Below, piece by piece: positions 9,205-18,177 of a stretch of DNA of 34,981 nt. The notes under the pieces are model-generated. The model was not told where the DNA came from. It searched no databases and worked only from the letters and a program-made list of their open reading frames with translations. The stretch's first letter is position 1. Every line of letters begins with the position of its first letter. The DNA lies in NCBI GenBank assembly GCA_964544765.1, contig CAZJDM010000028.1, positions 1 to 34,981 of the forward strand, read 5' to 3'. Position numbers and translations under genes: made by a program. This DNA comes from CAZJDM01 sp964544765. Its GTDB lineage: Bacteria > Bdellovibrionota_B > Oligoflexia > CAYFLR01.

Positions 9205-10881
9205 TTATTTATTCAAAACCATATTAAACTTATAGCGCTTTACCCACCTGTATTTAGCAACCTTTGACTGATCACCGCATTTACCGCTTAAAATAACTTT
9301 TTTGAGTAAAAACCTTGTAACTCTGACTTGTCCATACTTATAAAATTGTTTTCCAATCTCATTAAAAATCCGACAATCCTTGGGCGTAGAAAGAGGAACA
9401 GATACAAATAGTAAATTCCGCGCATCTCTAAATTTACGTTTCTTAATTAAGTTAAAAACTTCATAATATCTTGAATCAAGAGGCTCATCAGTTCTTCTTA
9501 GAGGAGTTTTGGTTTTGGAAACTCTCTCCTTTTTTTTTATTTGTTTGGAAACTAATTGGGTACCTTTTTCAACTAACTTTTTTCCTTCCTCAAGCACAGG
9601 CTTTTCTTTTTTAGATACCCGTTTCTTTCTTCGCACTACTCGTTTTTCTTGTTTAACCACCTGTTCCTGTTTACCTTTTGGTTCTGTTTGTTTTCCCTTT
9701 GTTACTACCGCCTTTGACCTGCGCCTTCTTCTCCTTCTTGGTGGCTGTTTAGGTTCTGTAGCCTTTTTTATCCCTGCCGCTTTAGCAGGAGGTGCCGTTT
9801 TAATAGTTTCTTCACTCCCTGATATAGTAGTAGCGCTACCCTTAGTCGTTCTCAACCCTTTTTTTCTTCTATCCTTTGGCGTTGCCTTCTTGGATGCAGT
9901 TGGTTTTGCTCTTCTTCTCTTGGGTTTTTTACGGACCGGTTTAGCAACCTGAGGTTCTGGCTCAATTGAATAAGGTTCTCCAGTTATGAGTTCCATCACG
10001 GGTTTGGTAACATACTCGGCAAAGGTTCTTTTTATCAGTGTTATTGTTTCACCAACACCCTCCATTCCCTCAATTTTTCCTATTTCATCCAAATCAAACA
10101 TGGAAGTAACAACCACCAAAAGAAACAGCAAAAAACAAAAAACGGCCGTAATTAATGCCTGAGAATTCCCTTTGGACACTCTTGAAGCTTTGAATACACT
10201 TGATGATACAGTCCCTTTACCTTCAGGCGGTTGTCCAATATCAGGGCGATCGACTCCTAGATAAAGCAACTCATCAACAAAAATATCCTGTGCCTGTGCT
10301 TCTCCCACTTTGCCTTCTTGTTTGAGACGAAACAAAACAACTGAATTGCCATATTGATCATGCCAGGTTTTAGCACCAGGTTTTAAAAATGGCCTTAAGA
10401 ATCCTACCGCACCAAGTAAAAACCCTACTAAAGCAATAAAGTTCCTTCTTAAGGATTCTTCTATACTCAAATACCGACCACTTTCTAAATTTACTACCAA
10501 TAAGTTCTGGCGCTGTTGACCGATGGTCCCACCATACAATGATATCATAATGGTTGAATAGGCAGTAGAGAGTAGCATTACCAGAACTAATCCAAACGTC
10601 GGTTCAATAAGTATTGAAACGGAAAAAACACCTATCACCATTAAATCAACATAAACTGCCTTTAGCCTTTGATCTAGTGAAGCTTCACCGTATTTCTTAC
10701 CTAAATCTTCATCCTTGTTGTCTTGTTGTTGGAAATAAGAAAGAGAAGAATCTACCTCTTTATCATCTACATCTTTTTTACTATCTTTGCTTGGTTCTCG
10801 TTTAGTAAGTTTCTGAAACAGCTCTGACCCTTTAAGTTTTTCGCTAAGATTTTGAATTAATTGATCAAAATTTAGGGCCAT
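9205..10881 (-). CDS. RDD-family membrane protein with long basic linker and C-terminal domain
   Basis: 558 residues. After an acidic soluble N-terminus (1-65) comes an RDD-type module (about 68-185): DQRLKAVYVDLMVIG, GGTIGQQRQNLLVV, RRNFIALVGFLLGAVG and a WHDQYGNSVV ending, with three predicted membrane segments. A further single membrane segment lies at about 243-261 (LITAVFCFLLFLLVVVTSM). Residues about 315-465 are extremely rich in Arg/Lys with Pro/Thr/Ser, including a run of eight Arg, and are probably disordered. A compact basic C-terminal domain (about 475-558) contains two Cys. RDD proteins are a broad membrane family, some linked to Na+/H+ exchange; this extended architecture is not one I know. 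It sits 91 nt after the phosphatase gene and 23 nt before the lipoprotein gene, all on one strand. Confidence 0.72.
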   Translation of the reverse strand: MALNFDQLIQNLSEKLKGSELFQKLTKREPSKDSKKDVDDKEVDSSLSYFQQQDNKDEDLGKKYGEASLDQRLKAVYVDLMVIGVFSVSILIEPTFGLVLVMLLSTAYSTIMISLYGGTIGQQRQNLLVVNLESGRYLSIEESLRRNFIALVGFLLGAVGFLRPFLKPGAKTWHDQYGNSVVLFRLKQEGKVGEAQAQDIFVDELLYLGVDRPDIGQPPEGKGTVSSSVFKASRVSKGNSQALITAVFCFLLFLLVVVTSMFDLDEIGKIEGMEGVGETITLIKRTFAEYVTKPVMELITGEPYSIEPEPQVAKPVRKKPKRRRAKPTASKKATPKDRRKKGLRTTKGSATTISGSEETIKTAPPAKAAGIKKATEPKQPPRRRRRRRSKAVVTKGKQTEPKGKQEQVVKQEKRVVRRKKRVSKKEKPVLEEGKKLVEKGTQLVSKQIKKKERVSKTKTPLRRTDEPLDSRYYEVFNLIKKRKFRDARNLLFVSVPLSTPKDCRIFNEIGKQFYKYGQVRVTRFLLKKVILSGKCGDQSKVAKYRWVKRYKFNMVLNK

Positions 10882-10972
10882 GATTCATCCATAAAAACTA
10901 GGTTCCTATTGGATGATTGTCGGTTAATCGAAAGGAATCTTTAACTTTTTTTACAGATTGATACTAGGCAGA

Positions 10973-13321
10973 TTATTTTGATTTAAGAACAAACCAGGTA
11001 GAATCGTCTTCTAAAGGAGTGCCTCTACGAAAAGTACTATTATCTGTTTTTATTTCTTCATAAATAGTTGCTAATTCTTGTCCAATTGTTTTCTTTAATA
11101 ACCTTCTTAGCTTTTTTTCTCCATACTCAACTTGCTCTGGATTTACTGCCTCGATTAAGCCATCAGTATAAGCAAATAATGTGTAATTTTCCGGCAGTTT
11201 AATGACCGCTTCGCCATATTCAAAGTCAGGATCAAATCCTAAACGAGGCCCCTGAGACTTCTTATCTAAAATAGGAACAATCTTCTTGGCGCTATTATCC
11301 ATATAATAAGGAAAATTGTGTCCCGCATTACAAAAAGTAAAAGTTCCTTCACTTTCATCTACCAAACCTAGAAAGAAAGTCATCATCACTTTTTGTTTGG
11401 AAGTATTATAAATGGTGTTATTCAAATCTGTCATAATTGCTTTTGCAGATTTACCCATAGACTTGTTTTGGACGTGCTTCTCAATTAAATATAAAACGCT
11501 CCTAGCGGCCGCAGTTACCAAAGCGGCCGGAACCCCATGCCCAGTTGCATCAGCAACAAACACAAAAAAGGATTCGTCATCACAACGAAAATATCCCCAC
11601 AAATCGCCCCCACATTCAGTGGCTGGTTCCGCAAACCCCAGAAGGTCGCTCTTAGCGAATGACATTTCACTAGGGGGAAAAAATAAGGATTGAACAGTTT
11701 TAGTTGTTTCTAGTTCTTTCTCCATTCGAGCTGTTTCTTCTGTCATCTCCAAAAGCTCGATATTTTTTAATGAAATAGAAATCGCTCCGGATAAGGCTAC
11801 AGCGGCTACTGTATTTTCTGAAGAAAAATACTGCCCCTGTTTATGATCTTTGAGTATCATAACTCCCAATATTTCATTATCCATTTCAAGTGGTATTGCG
11901 ACAGCCTCATTAGTAAGATATCTTTTTCTCGATTCCAATACTCCTCTAGCAATTTCCAGGTCAATAGAATCTTTATCAATTATATCTCTTGCATCATCAT
12001 CTTGACTTACAGCTCCTACATCTATTCCGTAAATGGCCCTTAAGGACAGTTCTCCCTCTCCATCTAATAGATATAATTTACCTTTGTTTACAGCAGCTAA
12101 TTCTACGATCGTTTCTAAAGAAAATGACAACACTTTATCTCTTTCATGCAGCTTAGTAATTTCCTTGGTTGCTGTATCCAATAAAGCTAATTCATGCAGT
12201 CGTTTCTTAATAGCTAGTCGCATTCGATCAAAATTATATGCTAAAACACCAATTTCATCGTGAGTGGTAGGACGAACCTCTTTATCCAAATTACCTGAAA
12301 TAATAGTTTCCACACTTTTAGTTAAATATATAATTGGCTTACTCATAGATTTAGCTAAGAAGAACGTGACAATTATAAAAAATAGCAAGATCCAAATAGA
12401 AAGTAGAATAATTTTTTTGGTTAAGATATCAAACAAAAGATTCAATTCCTGCTCAGAAATAATAACCGCTACTTCCAATCGTTGTTTATCATTAATTACC
12501 AGTTTTTTAGTCATATAAGACGCAGTACCTAAAGTAGGTAATACTTGTTTAGAGATAATTCCAGTATTGGCTAAATCAAATTGTTGGTCACTTAAATTAT
12601 TATCAGAGGCTAATATGGCATCACCATTATAAAAAAGGACAATCTCAGACCTGGAAATTTCTTTAAATTTATTAATTAATTTGTCACCAATATATTTACC
12701 TAGTACCAATACACCTATCATCTCTCCTTCATCAACATCCATAACTATTGGTCTGGCTACCTTTAAAAAATAACCTTCTCGTAAAATTATCCTTTCATTG
12801 ACAGGTTCCCCTTCTTCTAGTAGTGGGATAATTTTATCGCGCTCAATGTAGGCAATATACCTTTCTTTCAGAGGAACATCACTGTCTAAAAATAGGTTAG
12901 TTAACAAATCGTGACCTTTCCTACTATCCCCATAAACTCCCTGAACATGTCCTCTGGATAAAACTCGCAACTTAGGGGTAAGCAACTCAAACAAATCTAT
13001 ACGAAAATGTTTTCTTAATTTGGAGGAGTCATTTAATAAAGTATATGCATCTTTAAGCCTTATTGCTCGAATTAAAGAATCTAAAGCCACAAAAGCTTTG
13101 GTGCGAGAAATATAATCTTCCCTATAATCTTCCAGTTCACGAATTAAAGTGTTGGAAGTTACGTTCATCTTCTCTTTATTTAACCCTTGTTGATTGATGG
13201 TAATATAATAAAGGGCTGCTCCAACCACTGAAAGAATAGAAATAGAAACAATAATTACAATTGAGGTAACCAGCTTAACTAAAATTGATAAAGTCGTTTT
13301 TCGGGTTTCATCTTGTTTCAT
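10973..13321 (-). CDS. Membrane sensor with HAMP, GAF and SpoIIE/PP2C phosphatase domains
   Basis: About 782 residues from the ATG at 13321 (MKQDETRK). A GTG start at 13345 would add eight residues and has AGGATAG too close to it, so the start is uncertain. Layout: membrane segment at about 15-42, an extracytoplasmic sensor domain of some 260 residues, a second membrane segment at about 303-324, HAMP (about 325-377), GAF (about 390-525), a short coiled coil, and a PP2C-type Ser/Thr phosphatase of the RsbU/SpoIIE class (about 575-780). The phosphatase motifs ECGGDLWG, FVADATGHGVPAALV, FCNAGHNFPYY and FAYTDGLIEAVN provide the metal-binding acidic residues. Such proteins dephosphorylate STAS anti-anti-sigma factors in partner-switching pathways. 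No STAS or anti-sigma kinase gene is in the window, so the target is unknown. Confidence 0.93.
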   Translation of the reverse strand: MKQDETRKTTLSILVKLVTSIVIIVSISILSVVGAALYYITINQQGLNKEKMNVTSNTLIRELEDYREDYISRTKAFVALDSLIRAIRLKDAYTLLNDSSKLRKHFRIDLFELLTPKLRVLSRGHVQGVYGDSRKGHDLLTNLFLDSDVPLKERYIAYIERDKIIPLLEEGEPVNERIILREGYFLKVARPIVMDVDEGEMIGVLVLGKYIGDKLINKFKEISRSEIVLFYNGDAILASDNNLSDQQFDLANTGIISKQVLPTLGTASYMTKKLVINDKQRLEVAVIISEQELNLLFDILTKKIILLSIWILLFFIIVTFFLAKSMSKPIIYLTKSVETIISGNLDKEVRPTTHDEIGVLAYNFDRMRLAIKKRLHELALLDTATKEITKLHERDKVLSFSLETIVELAAVNKGKLYLLDGEGELSLRAIYGIDVGAVSQDDDARDIIDKDSIDLEIARGVLESRKRYLTNEAVAIPLEMDNEILGVMILKDHKQGQYFSSENTVAAVALSGAISISLKNIELLEMTEETARMEKELETTKTVQSLFFPPSEMSFAKSDLLGFAEPATECGGDLWGYFRCDDESFFVFVADATGHGVPAALVTAAARSVLYLIEKHVQNKSMGKSAKAIMTDLNNTIYNTSKQKVMMTFFLGLVDESEGTFTFCNAGHNFPYYMDNSAKKIVPILDKKSQGPRLGFDPDFEYGEAVIKLPENYTLFAYTDGLIEAVNPEQVEYGEKKLRRLLKKTIGQELATIYEEIKTDNSTFRRGTPLEDDSTWFVLKSK

Positions 13322-13469
13322 TAAAAATCCATAAAATAAAAACACCTATCCTATATTTAACATTCTACCCTGTTTTTCATAATAATTTTATTATAAAATT
13401 TATTTTTAAGAATATTTTTTTCCAAATTTAGTTTACTATTATTAATAAATATAATTTTCAGGAAGAGAC

Positions 13470-15038
13470 ATGAAACAAACTTTAATTAATTTTAGTTATT
13501 TATGTTTTTTACTAATCCTTTCTCCATCTCTCTTATCGATCAATATTAAGAAACTAAACAAGAAAGAAACTCTTACAATTGGCCTAACAAAAGAGATTTC
13601 TGATGTCTCAGGTATTGGTGATAACAGTGTCACAACCAATCAAATTAATTTTTTACTTTACGATCTATTATTTTCCTTTAATCCCAGAAATCATTTTAAA
13701 TATGAACCCTTAATTGTAAAAAAAACGGACCATAATCATGATTACACTATTTGGAAATTGATCATCAAAAAGGGAGTAAGATTTCATAACGGTAGTCTTC
13801 TTACCGCTAAAGATATAAAGTATTCCATTGATCAGGGAAACCAAGAAAGTAATCCTCGAATTGACTTTCTTGGTATTATAAAAAAAGTAGAAGTAATAAA
13901 TAAACAAACCTTAAAAATAACCCTAAAAAAGCCGACTCCACGCTTTCTTGAAACCTCTCTTTATAATGTTCCAATAGTTCCGAAGAATTATATCACCAAG
14001 ATTGGCCTTGCCAAGTTTAAGAAAAAGCCTATTGGCTCTGGACCATACAAATTTGTCCATTGGGAAAAAGGAAACTTTTTATTATTGGAAAGAAACGATA
14101 AATATTGGGGAGGAAAACCTGCAATAAAATTTATTCTTTTTAAAATGAACCTAACTAATGAAGTTTTAAATATTGAGATTGAGGCTGGGAACATTGATAT
14201 AGTTCCAGATACCGAACCTACTGGTATTAATTTAGGTTTGTTGCGTAAAAAAGTAAATGTCCATACACCCGAAAGTTTAGATTATTATTATATAAATTTT
14301 AATATTAATAAAAAACCTACTAGCGATGTCCGTTTTCGTAAGGCCATTTTGTCGGCCTTTAATTTTGATAACTTTATCACTGACTTGTTTAGCTTAAACA
14401 AAGGTGGAATCAGAGCATATAGCCCATTACCACCAATTATGTGGCCCCAGGATATTGAATATCAAAAATCCCACACCCCTAAATATTCCGTCAAAGAAGC
14501 AGAAAAGGTTTTTCAACAGTTAGAAAAAGAAGGTGTTTTAGATCGTTCAAAGCCTTTAATCTTGATTACCAGGGGAAAGAGATATCGCATGGTAATTATG
14601 CAGGCACTGGCTAATACTTTGGCCTACACTTTTAATTTTACCAATGTAAGATTTCGGGTTGTTCCCGAATGGGAAAAATTCACTGTTGAATTAAAAGACT
14701 CACATATGCACTCTTTCGGAATGGGTCACGATAGTCATGATCCTAATGTTGATATTTTTGGAGTTAGTCCCTATAACTATTTTAATTACAATGATGAAGA
14801 AGTGATCAATTGGCTTACCGCACAACATAAAGAAACCGACCGAAACATTCGGGCCAAATACTTGATCAACATTTTAAGAAAAGCATTATATAAAGATTTT
14901 ATATGGGGAATGTTATTTCATAAAAAATCTTTTTTTCTTACCACCAAACGGATTCAAAATCTTTATGTTTCAGGAGTTGGGTACTTCTATTTATTTCATC
15001 CTTTTAAATCTAAACCCATATCAGCATATCTTGAATAA
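13470..15038 (+). CDS. ABC transporter substrate-binding protein, family 5 (DppA/OppA type)
   Basis: 522 residues with an N-terminal signal peptide (about 1-24, hydrophobic core YLCFLLILSPSLLS) and no lipobox Cys, so it is likely a soluble periplasmic protein. The SBP_bac_5 signature is present: GVRFHNGSLLTAKDIKYSID at about 95-115, followed by the PIGSGPYKFVHWEKGN and ERNDKYWGG motifs typical of peptide, nickel or oligosaccharide binders. The ATG has AGGAAGAG upstream. No permease or ATPase genes of this transporter type are adjacent, so it must work with components encoded elsewhere or as a ligand sensor. It is divergent from the phosphatase gene across a very AT-rich 148-bp gap and convergent with the next gene. 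The ligand cannot be told from sequence. Confidence 0.9.
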   Translation: MKQTLINFSYLCFLLILSPSLLSINIKKLNKKETLTIGLTKEISDVSGIGDNSVTTNQINFLLYDLLFSFNPRNHFKYEPLIVKKTDHNHDYTIWKLIIKKGVRFHNGSLLTAKDIKYSIDQGNQESNPRIDFLGIIKKVEVINKQTLKITLKKPTPRFLETSLYNVPIVPKNYITKIGLAKFKKKPIGSGPYKFVHWEKGNFLLLERNDKYWGGKPAIKFILFKMNLTNEVLNIEIEAGNIDIVPDTEPTGINLGLLRKKVNVHTPESLDYYYINFNINKKPTSDVRFRKAILSAFNFDNFITDLFSLNKGGIRAYSPLPPIMWPQDIEYQKSHTPKYSVKEAEKVFQQLEKEGVLDRSKPLILITRGKRYRMVIMQALANTLAYTFNFTNVRFRVVPEWEKFTVELKDSHMHSFGMGHDSHDPNVDIFGVSPYNYFNYNDEEVINWLTAQHKETDRNIRAKYLINILRKALYKDFIWGMLFHKKSFFLTTKRIQNLYVSGVGYFYLFHPFKSKPISAYLE

Positions 15039-15079
15039 GACATCCTAATCTAAGCCAAATTATCTATCAATTTTTTTAT

Positions 15080-17179
15080 TTACTTAGACGGTCTTGGTAC
15101 ACGAAGTCTAAAAATCCCTATTGTCTCGGTAACAATTCTACCATTTTTATAAACAAAAGTATCTTCCCCAGGCTTTCTTTTATATCGATAAAAGAATAGA
15201 TAAACATATGAAAATTGAGTCATAGCTGGCTTAGACAAAAAACGAAAATGATACTTATTACTCTTGGTGTATTTGCGTGACCCGTGAATGTCATAATCTC
15301 CCAAATAAGTTTGACTCAAGTAATTTTTATAACGACCAAGATTAGAAACCTTTAATTTCTTCTTTGAGTTCCATCCAAACATTCGTACATAATCAGCTTT
15401 CCATGGTCGTCTCAACCTACGCCTTCTTTTCTCTTTATATGTTCCCCACACATAACCAATTAATTGTCCTCTTTGATTAACTCCCGCTGTTAATGAATCA
15501 GTACTAAAACCTGATACGTGAAGGTAAGATCTAATTCTAGATGTTGAATCATCATATCTCCAGACATGTGATTTCTTAACCGCAACCAGTCCTGCTTTTC
15601 GAAGATCTAAAACCGGAACCTTTGGATATCTTTTTGGTGATAGTACGCTTTTTCGATAAATGGCCCTAATTATCGACCATCTCAAATTGGGATTATCACG
15701 GACATAATCACAACGATCACCTCTAGAAGAATCGCATTCTACCTCAGAATTGTGTCGCAAGGCTTCTTCCAGGGCATTTGTGGTTAAATTACCCATTACT
15801 TTTTTCATTCTACGTTTATCGACCAAATCAGGCTTGTTGGCTAACCAGGCAAAATCAGGAGCCTTGGTAGGTCGCACCAGTTTTCCATAAGCATCTCTAA
15901 TACCCCATTCTCCCCCCCTGATCCTCGACCACTTATCTAGTTCCAAAGTAGCAAAATAAGTTAGAGGATTTGCATCCTCCTCAGGAACATATCCTATTTT
16001 TGAATATACACCTCCGCGTCCTATAAGTCGATTAACCGCCTGATCATCATTAAGAGTAGTCGAACCTAACCAAACCTTTATTTGTACATCTACTAATTTT
16101 ACAGTACCTGGGGCAGCTACATAACCATATTTTAGTAAATTTATCTTGTACGGCCCGTTTAAAATATCAACCCGTGCCTGCCCTATAGGATGATTTGAAA
16201 CCTTCTTGTCTTGTTTTTGATCAATAATAAAACTCTCTTGCGCGATTCTCAGTCTATTTTGCAGTAACAACACAAAAGTCGCTGGATTCATATCTCGACA
16301 ACGTTTGGATTGTACCCTAAAGTGGTCCGGATCACCACCCATCATTATATCTCCAGAAGCGCCTGTACCAGTACCATCTCCTCTGGCTTTTACTTCTTTG
16401 ATGTCAATATTACATCGGGTACCAAACATAACAAAGTCTTTTTCACCTCTACCAAAAGAAAAATATGCCGCGGCTAATAAAGCTTTAACATCATAAGGAT
16501 GAAAAAGAATAGGGTATCCATCACGATTAATTACATGAACCTCCCTAAACGGTTCTTTATATTTAATAGAAACCGCGCTAACACCTTGGCAATATCCTTG
16601 CCAAGATGGCATGCCAAGTCCCAAGTTACCGTGGAACTTCATTTCTAGTTTAGTTGCTTTAAAAGTATAGTCAGCCACGGCTAAATCATATTTTTCAACT
16701 GGAGAAAGACCCCATATCTGATTGGTAGAATCCTCAAAATTTAAAGTAACTCGCATTAATTCGGCTAACACAGCAGACCTAGAAAACATTTCATATCCTC
16801 CACCAAACACCGCTCGAAAAAATTCAGAGACAGAATCTGCTTGCCATCTACTGGCTGTGCCATCAAAAAAAGAAGGGAAAAATCCCGCTGACCAAGGCTT
16901 CTTACTATCAGGCTTTCTATATAGAAAAGAGTTAAACAATCCTTGTCGTTTTAAACTATAAAAATTTGGATCCTTAAGATTCTTTTTGATCCTTGCTTCT
17001 AATACGGCATTACCTCTAGCATTGAATGGAATTTCACTAATAGATCCTCTTTGACCCCAAGCACCTGCAGATTCCTTAATTTGAGATTTATGTAAAGCGC
17101 CTCTATGCATACATGAGTTCAAAAAGATTGATAACATTAACAACAAACAACCCGTATATATTATTCGACTTATTCTCAT
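15080..17179 (-). CDS. Lipoprotein with transglutaminase-elicitor-like domain
   Basis: 699 residues; a lipoprotein signal with lipobox LNSC (Cys23) and an AGGGGA box before the ATG. The segment from about 185 to 340 matches my memory of the TGase_elicitor (GP42-like) family: PSWQGYCQGVSAVSI (candidate nucleophile Cys197), YPILFHPYDVKALLAAAY, FGTRCNID, and KRCRDMNPATFVLLLQNRL leading to ESFIIDQ and VSNHPIGQ (His330). That family is known from Phytophthora and from some bacteria such as Vibrio and Bdellovibrio relatives; it cross-links Gln and Lys side chains. The remaining 350 residues are basic and unrecognised, including RLRRPWKADYVRMFG. Location would be the cell envelope or surface. The fold assignment is inference from motif order; the protein could equally be a non-enzymatic relative. 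Confidence 0.6.
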   Translation of the reverse strand: MRISRIIYTGCLLLMLSIFLNSCMHRGALHKSQIKESAGAWGQRGSISEIPFNARGNAVLEARIKKNLKDPNFYSLKRQGLFNSFLYRKPDSKKPWSAGFFPSFFDGTASRWQADSVSEFFRAVFGGGYEMFSRSAVLAELMRVTLNFEDSTNQIWGLSPVEKYDLAVADYTFKATKLEMKFHGNLGLGMPSWQGYCQGVSAVSIKYKEPFREVHVINRDGYPILFHPYDVKALLAAAYFSFGRGEKDFVMFGTRCNIDIKEVKARGDGTGTGASGDIMMGGDPDHFRVQSKRCRDMNPATFVLLLQNRLRIAQESFIIDQKQDKKVSNHPIGQARVDILNGPYKINLLKYGYVAAPGTVKLVDVQIKVWLGSTTLNDDQAVNRLIGRGGVYSKIGYVPEEDANPLTYFATLELDKWSRIRGGEWGIRDAYGKLVRPTKAPDFAWLANKPDLVDKRRMKKVMGNLTTNALEEALRHNSEVECDSSRGDRCDYVRDNPNLRWSIIRAIYRKSVLSPKRYPKVPVLDLRKAGLVAVKKSHVWRYDDSTSRIRSYLHVSGFSTDSLTAGVNQRGQLIGYVWGTYKEKRRRRLRRPWKADYVRMFGWNSKKKLKVSNLGRYKNYLSQTYLGDYDIHGSRKYTKSNKYHFRFLSKPAMTQFSYVYLFFYRYKRKPGEDTFVYKNGRIVTETIGIFRLRVPRPSK

Positions 17180-17340
17180 GATTTATCCCCTGTAGTACTA
17201 GCTGTTTTCAACAGATAAAGCTTAATTATAAATTTAACTAATATTTGGCGATTTCTACTTAAAATTCAAGTTATTGCTTTACTACTAATCTATTTTTTTG
17301 TAAAAGACAAGCACTTTATTTGCGATTAGGAACATGACAA

Positions 17341-18087
17341 ATGACAACTTCCCATCAACAATATTTATTAAATCTGCTTTCCGACTCAAAAAATATTGTG
17401 GCGGTAGTGTTTCAAAAATTATTAAAAAATTATGGCCTTCAAGGTTGGTGGCCCACCTGTTCAAATTATGGTAGTCCCCAATATAGACCTGACAATGCTT
17501 TGCGACCCTTAGACTCGCAAGAGAAATTCGAAATCTGTATAGGGGCCATTTTAACCCAAAATACTTCTTGGACCAACGTAGCTAGAGTCATGCCGCTCTT
17601 AAAACAACAACACTTGTTTAATGAAAAAAAACTTAATCAAATAGATCTGGATACATTAAGTCAAATGATTAAACCAACGGGCTATTATAATCAAAAGGCC
17701 CAAAAAATTAAAAACTTTGCCCATTACATAGTTCAAAACCCGCTAGAAAAATTATTTCAACTAAGCACTCCTGATTTAAGAAAAACTTTATTAGAATTAT
17801 CTGGCATAGGACCTGAAACAGCCGATGACATTATTTTATACGCCGCTCAAAAACCTATTTTTGTAATTGATACCTATACTAAAAGAATTTTTAGTAGATT
17901 AGGGTTTTGTCAAACCAACATTTCTTACTCCGACCTGCAAACAATAATTATGAAAAATTTACCTTCAAACGCCCCTTTATTTAATGAATATCATGCTTTA
18001 TTGGTCAAATTAGCCAAAGAACACTGTCAAACCAAACCCAAGTGTGCTCTTTGTCCTTTATTTAGTTTATGTGATAGAAATATTTAA
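17341..18087 (+). CDS. Endonuclease III-like DNA glycosylase (MagIII-type, HhH-GPD, 4Fe-4S)
   Basis: 248 residues of the helix-hairpin-helix GPD glycosylase family, which excises damaged bases. GAILTQNTSWTNVARVM (68-84) is the family start, LELSGIGPETADDIILYA (151-168) is the HhH motif and IDTYTKRIFSR (176-186) holds the catalytic Asp177. Where bifunctional endonuclease III has the lyase Lys in G-V-G-x-K-T-A, this protein has Glu159 (GPETA), as in the monofunctional 3-methyladenine glycosylases related to H. pylori MagIII. A C-terminal Cys cluster (229, 235, 238, 244) has C-x5-C-x2-C-x5-C spacing, one residue shorter than E. coli Nth, but should still bind 4Fe-4S. It stands alone, divergent from the transglutaminase-like gene. 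Confidence 0.88.
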   Translation: MTTSHQQYLLNLLSDSKNIVAVVFQKLLKNYGLQGWWPTCSNYGSPQYRPDNALRPLDSQEKFEICIGAILTQNTSWTNVARVMPLLKQQHLFNEKKLNQIDLDTLSQMIKPTGYYNQKAQKIKNFAHYIVQNPLEKLFQLSTPDLRKTLLELSGIGPETADDIILYAAQKPIFVIDTYTKRIFSRLGFCQTNISYSDLQTIIMKNLPSNAPLFNEYHALLVKLAKEHCQTKPKCALCPLFSLCDRNI

Positions 18088-18150
18088 CGCGATGTGCCTT
18101 CATATATAAGCTTAGAGCTGAAACCTGACAGCTAATAGCTGAAAGCAGGA

Positions 18151-18171
18151 GCTGGCGAGCTTCTCACCAGC
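18151..18171. terminator. Hairpin between convergent genes, probable transcription stop
   Basis: GCTGG-c-GAG-ctt-CTC-a-CCAGC forms an eight-pair stem with one internal mismatch and a 3-nt loop. It lies between the stops of the glycosylase gene (+) and fliN (-). There is no long T-run on either side, so it may act as a weak two-way terminator or as a 3'-end stabiliser. Confidence 0.45.
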
Positions 18172-18177
18172 GACTAA

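Noticed and set aside
9509..9952. 147-codon plus-strand frame opposite the RDD gene
   Set aside because: It is the antisense of the Arg/Lys-rich segment; the Leu/Phe-rich product is a mirror of that bias and has no start signal.
13427..13455. TATAAT at 13450 with a weak -35 before the solute-binding protein gene
   Set aside because: The -10 lies so close to the ribosome-binding site that the leader would be almost absent, and the -35 matches at only three positions in very AT-rich DNA.
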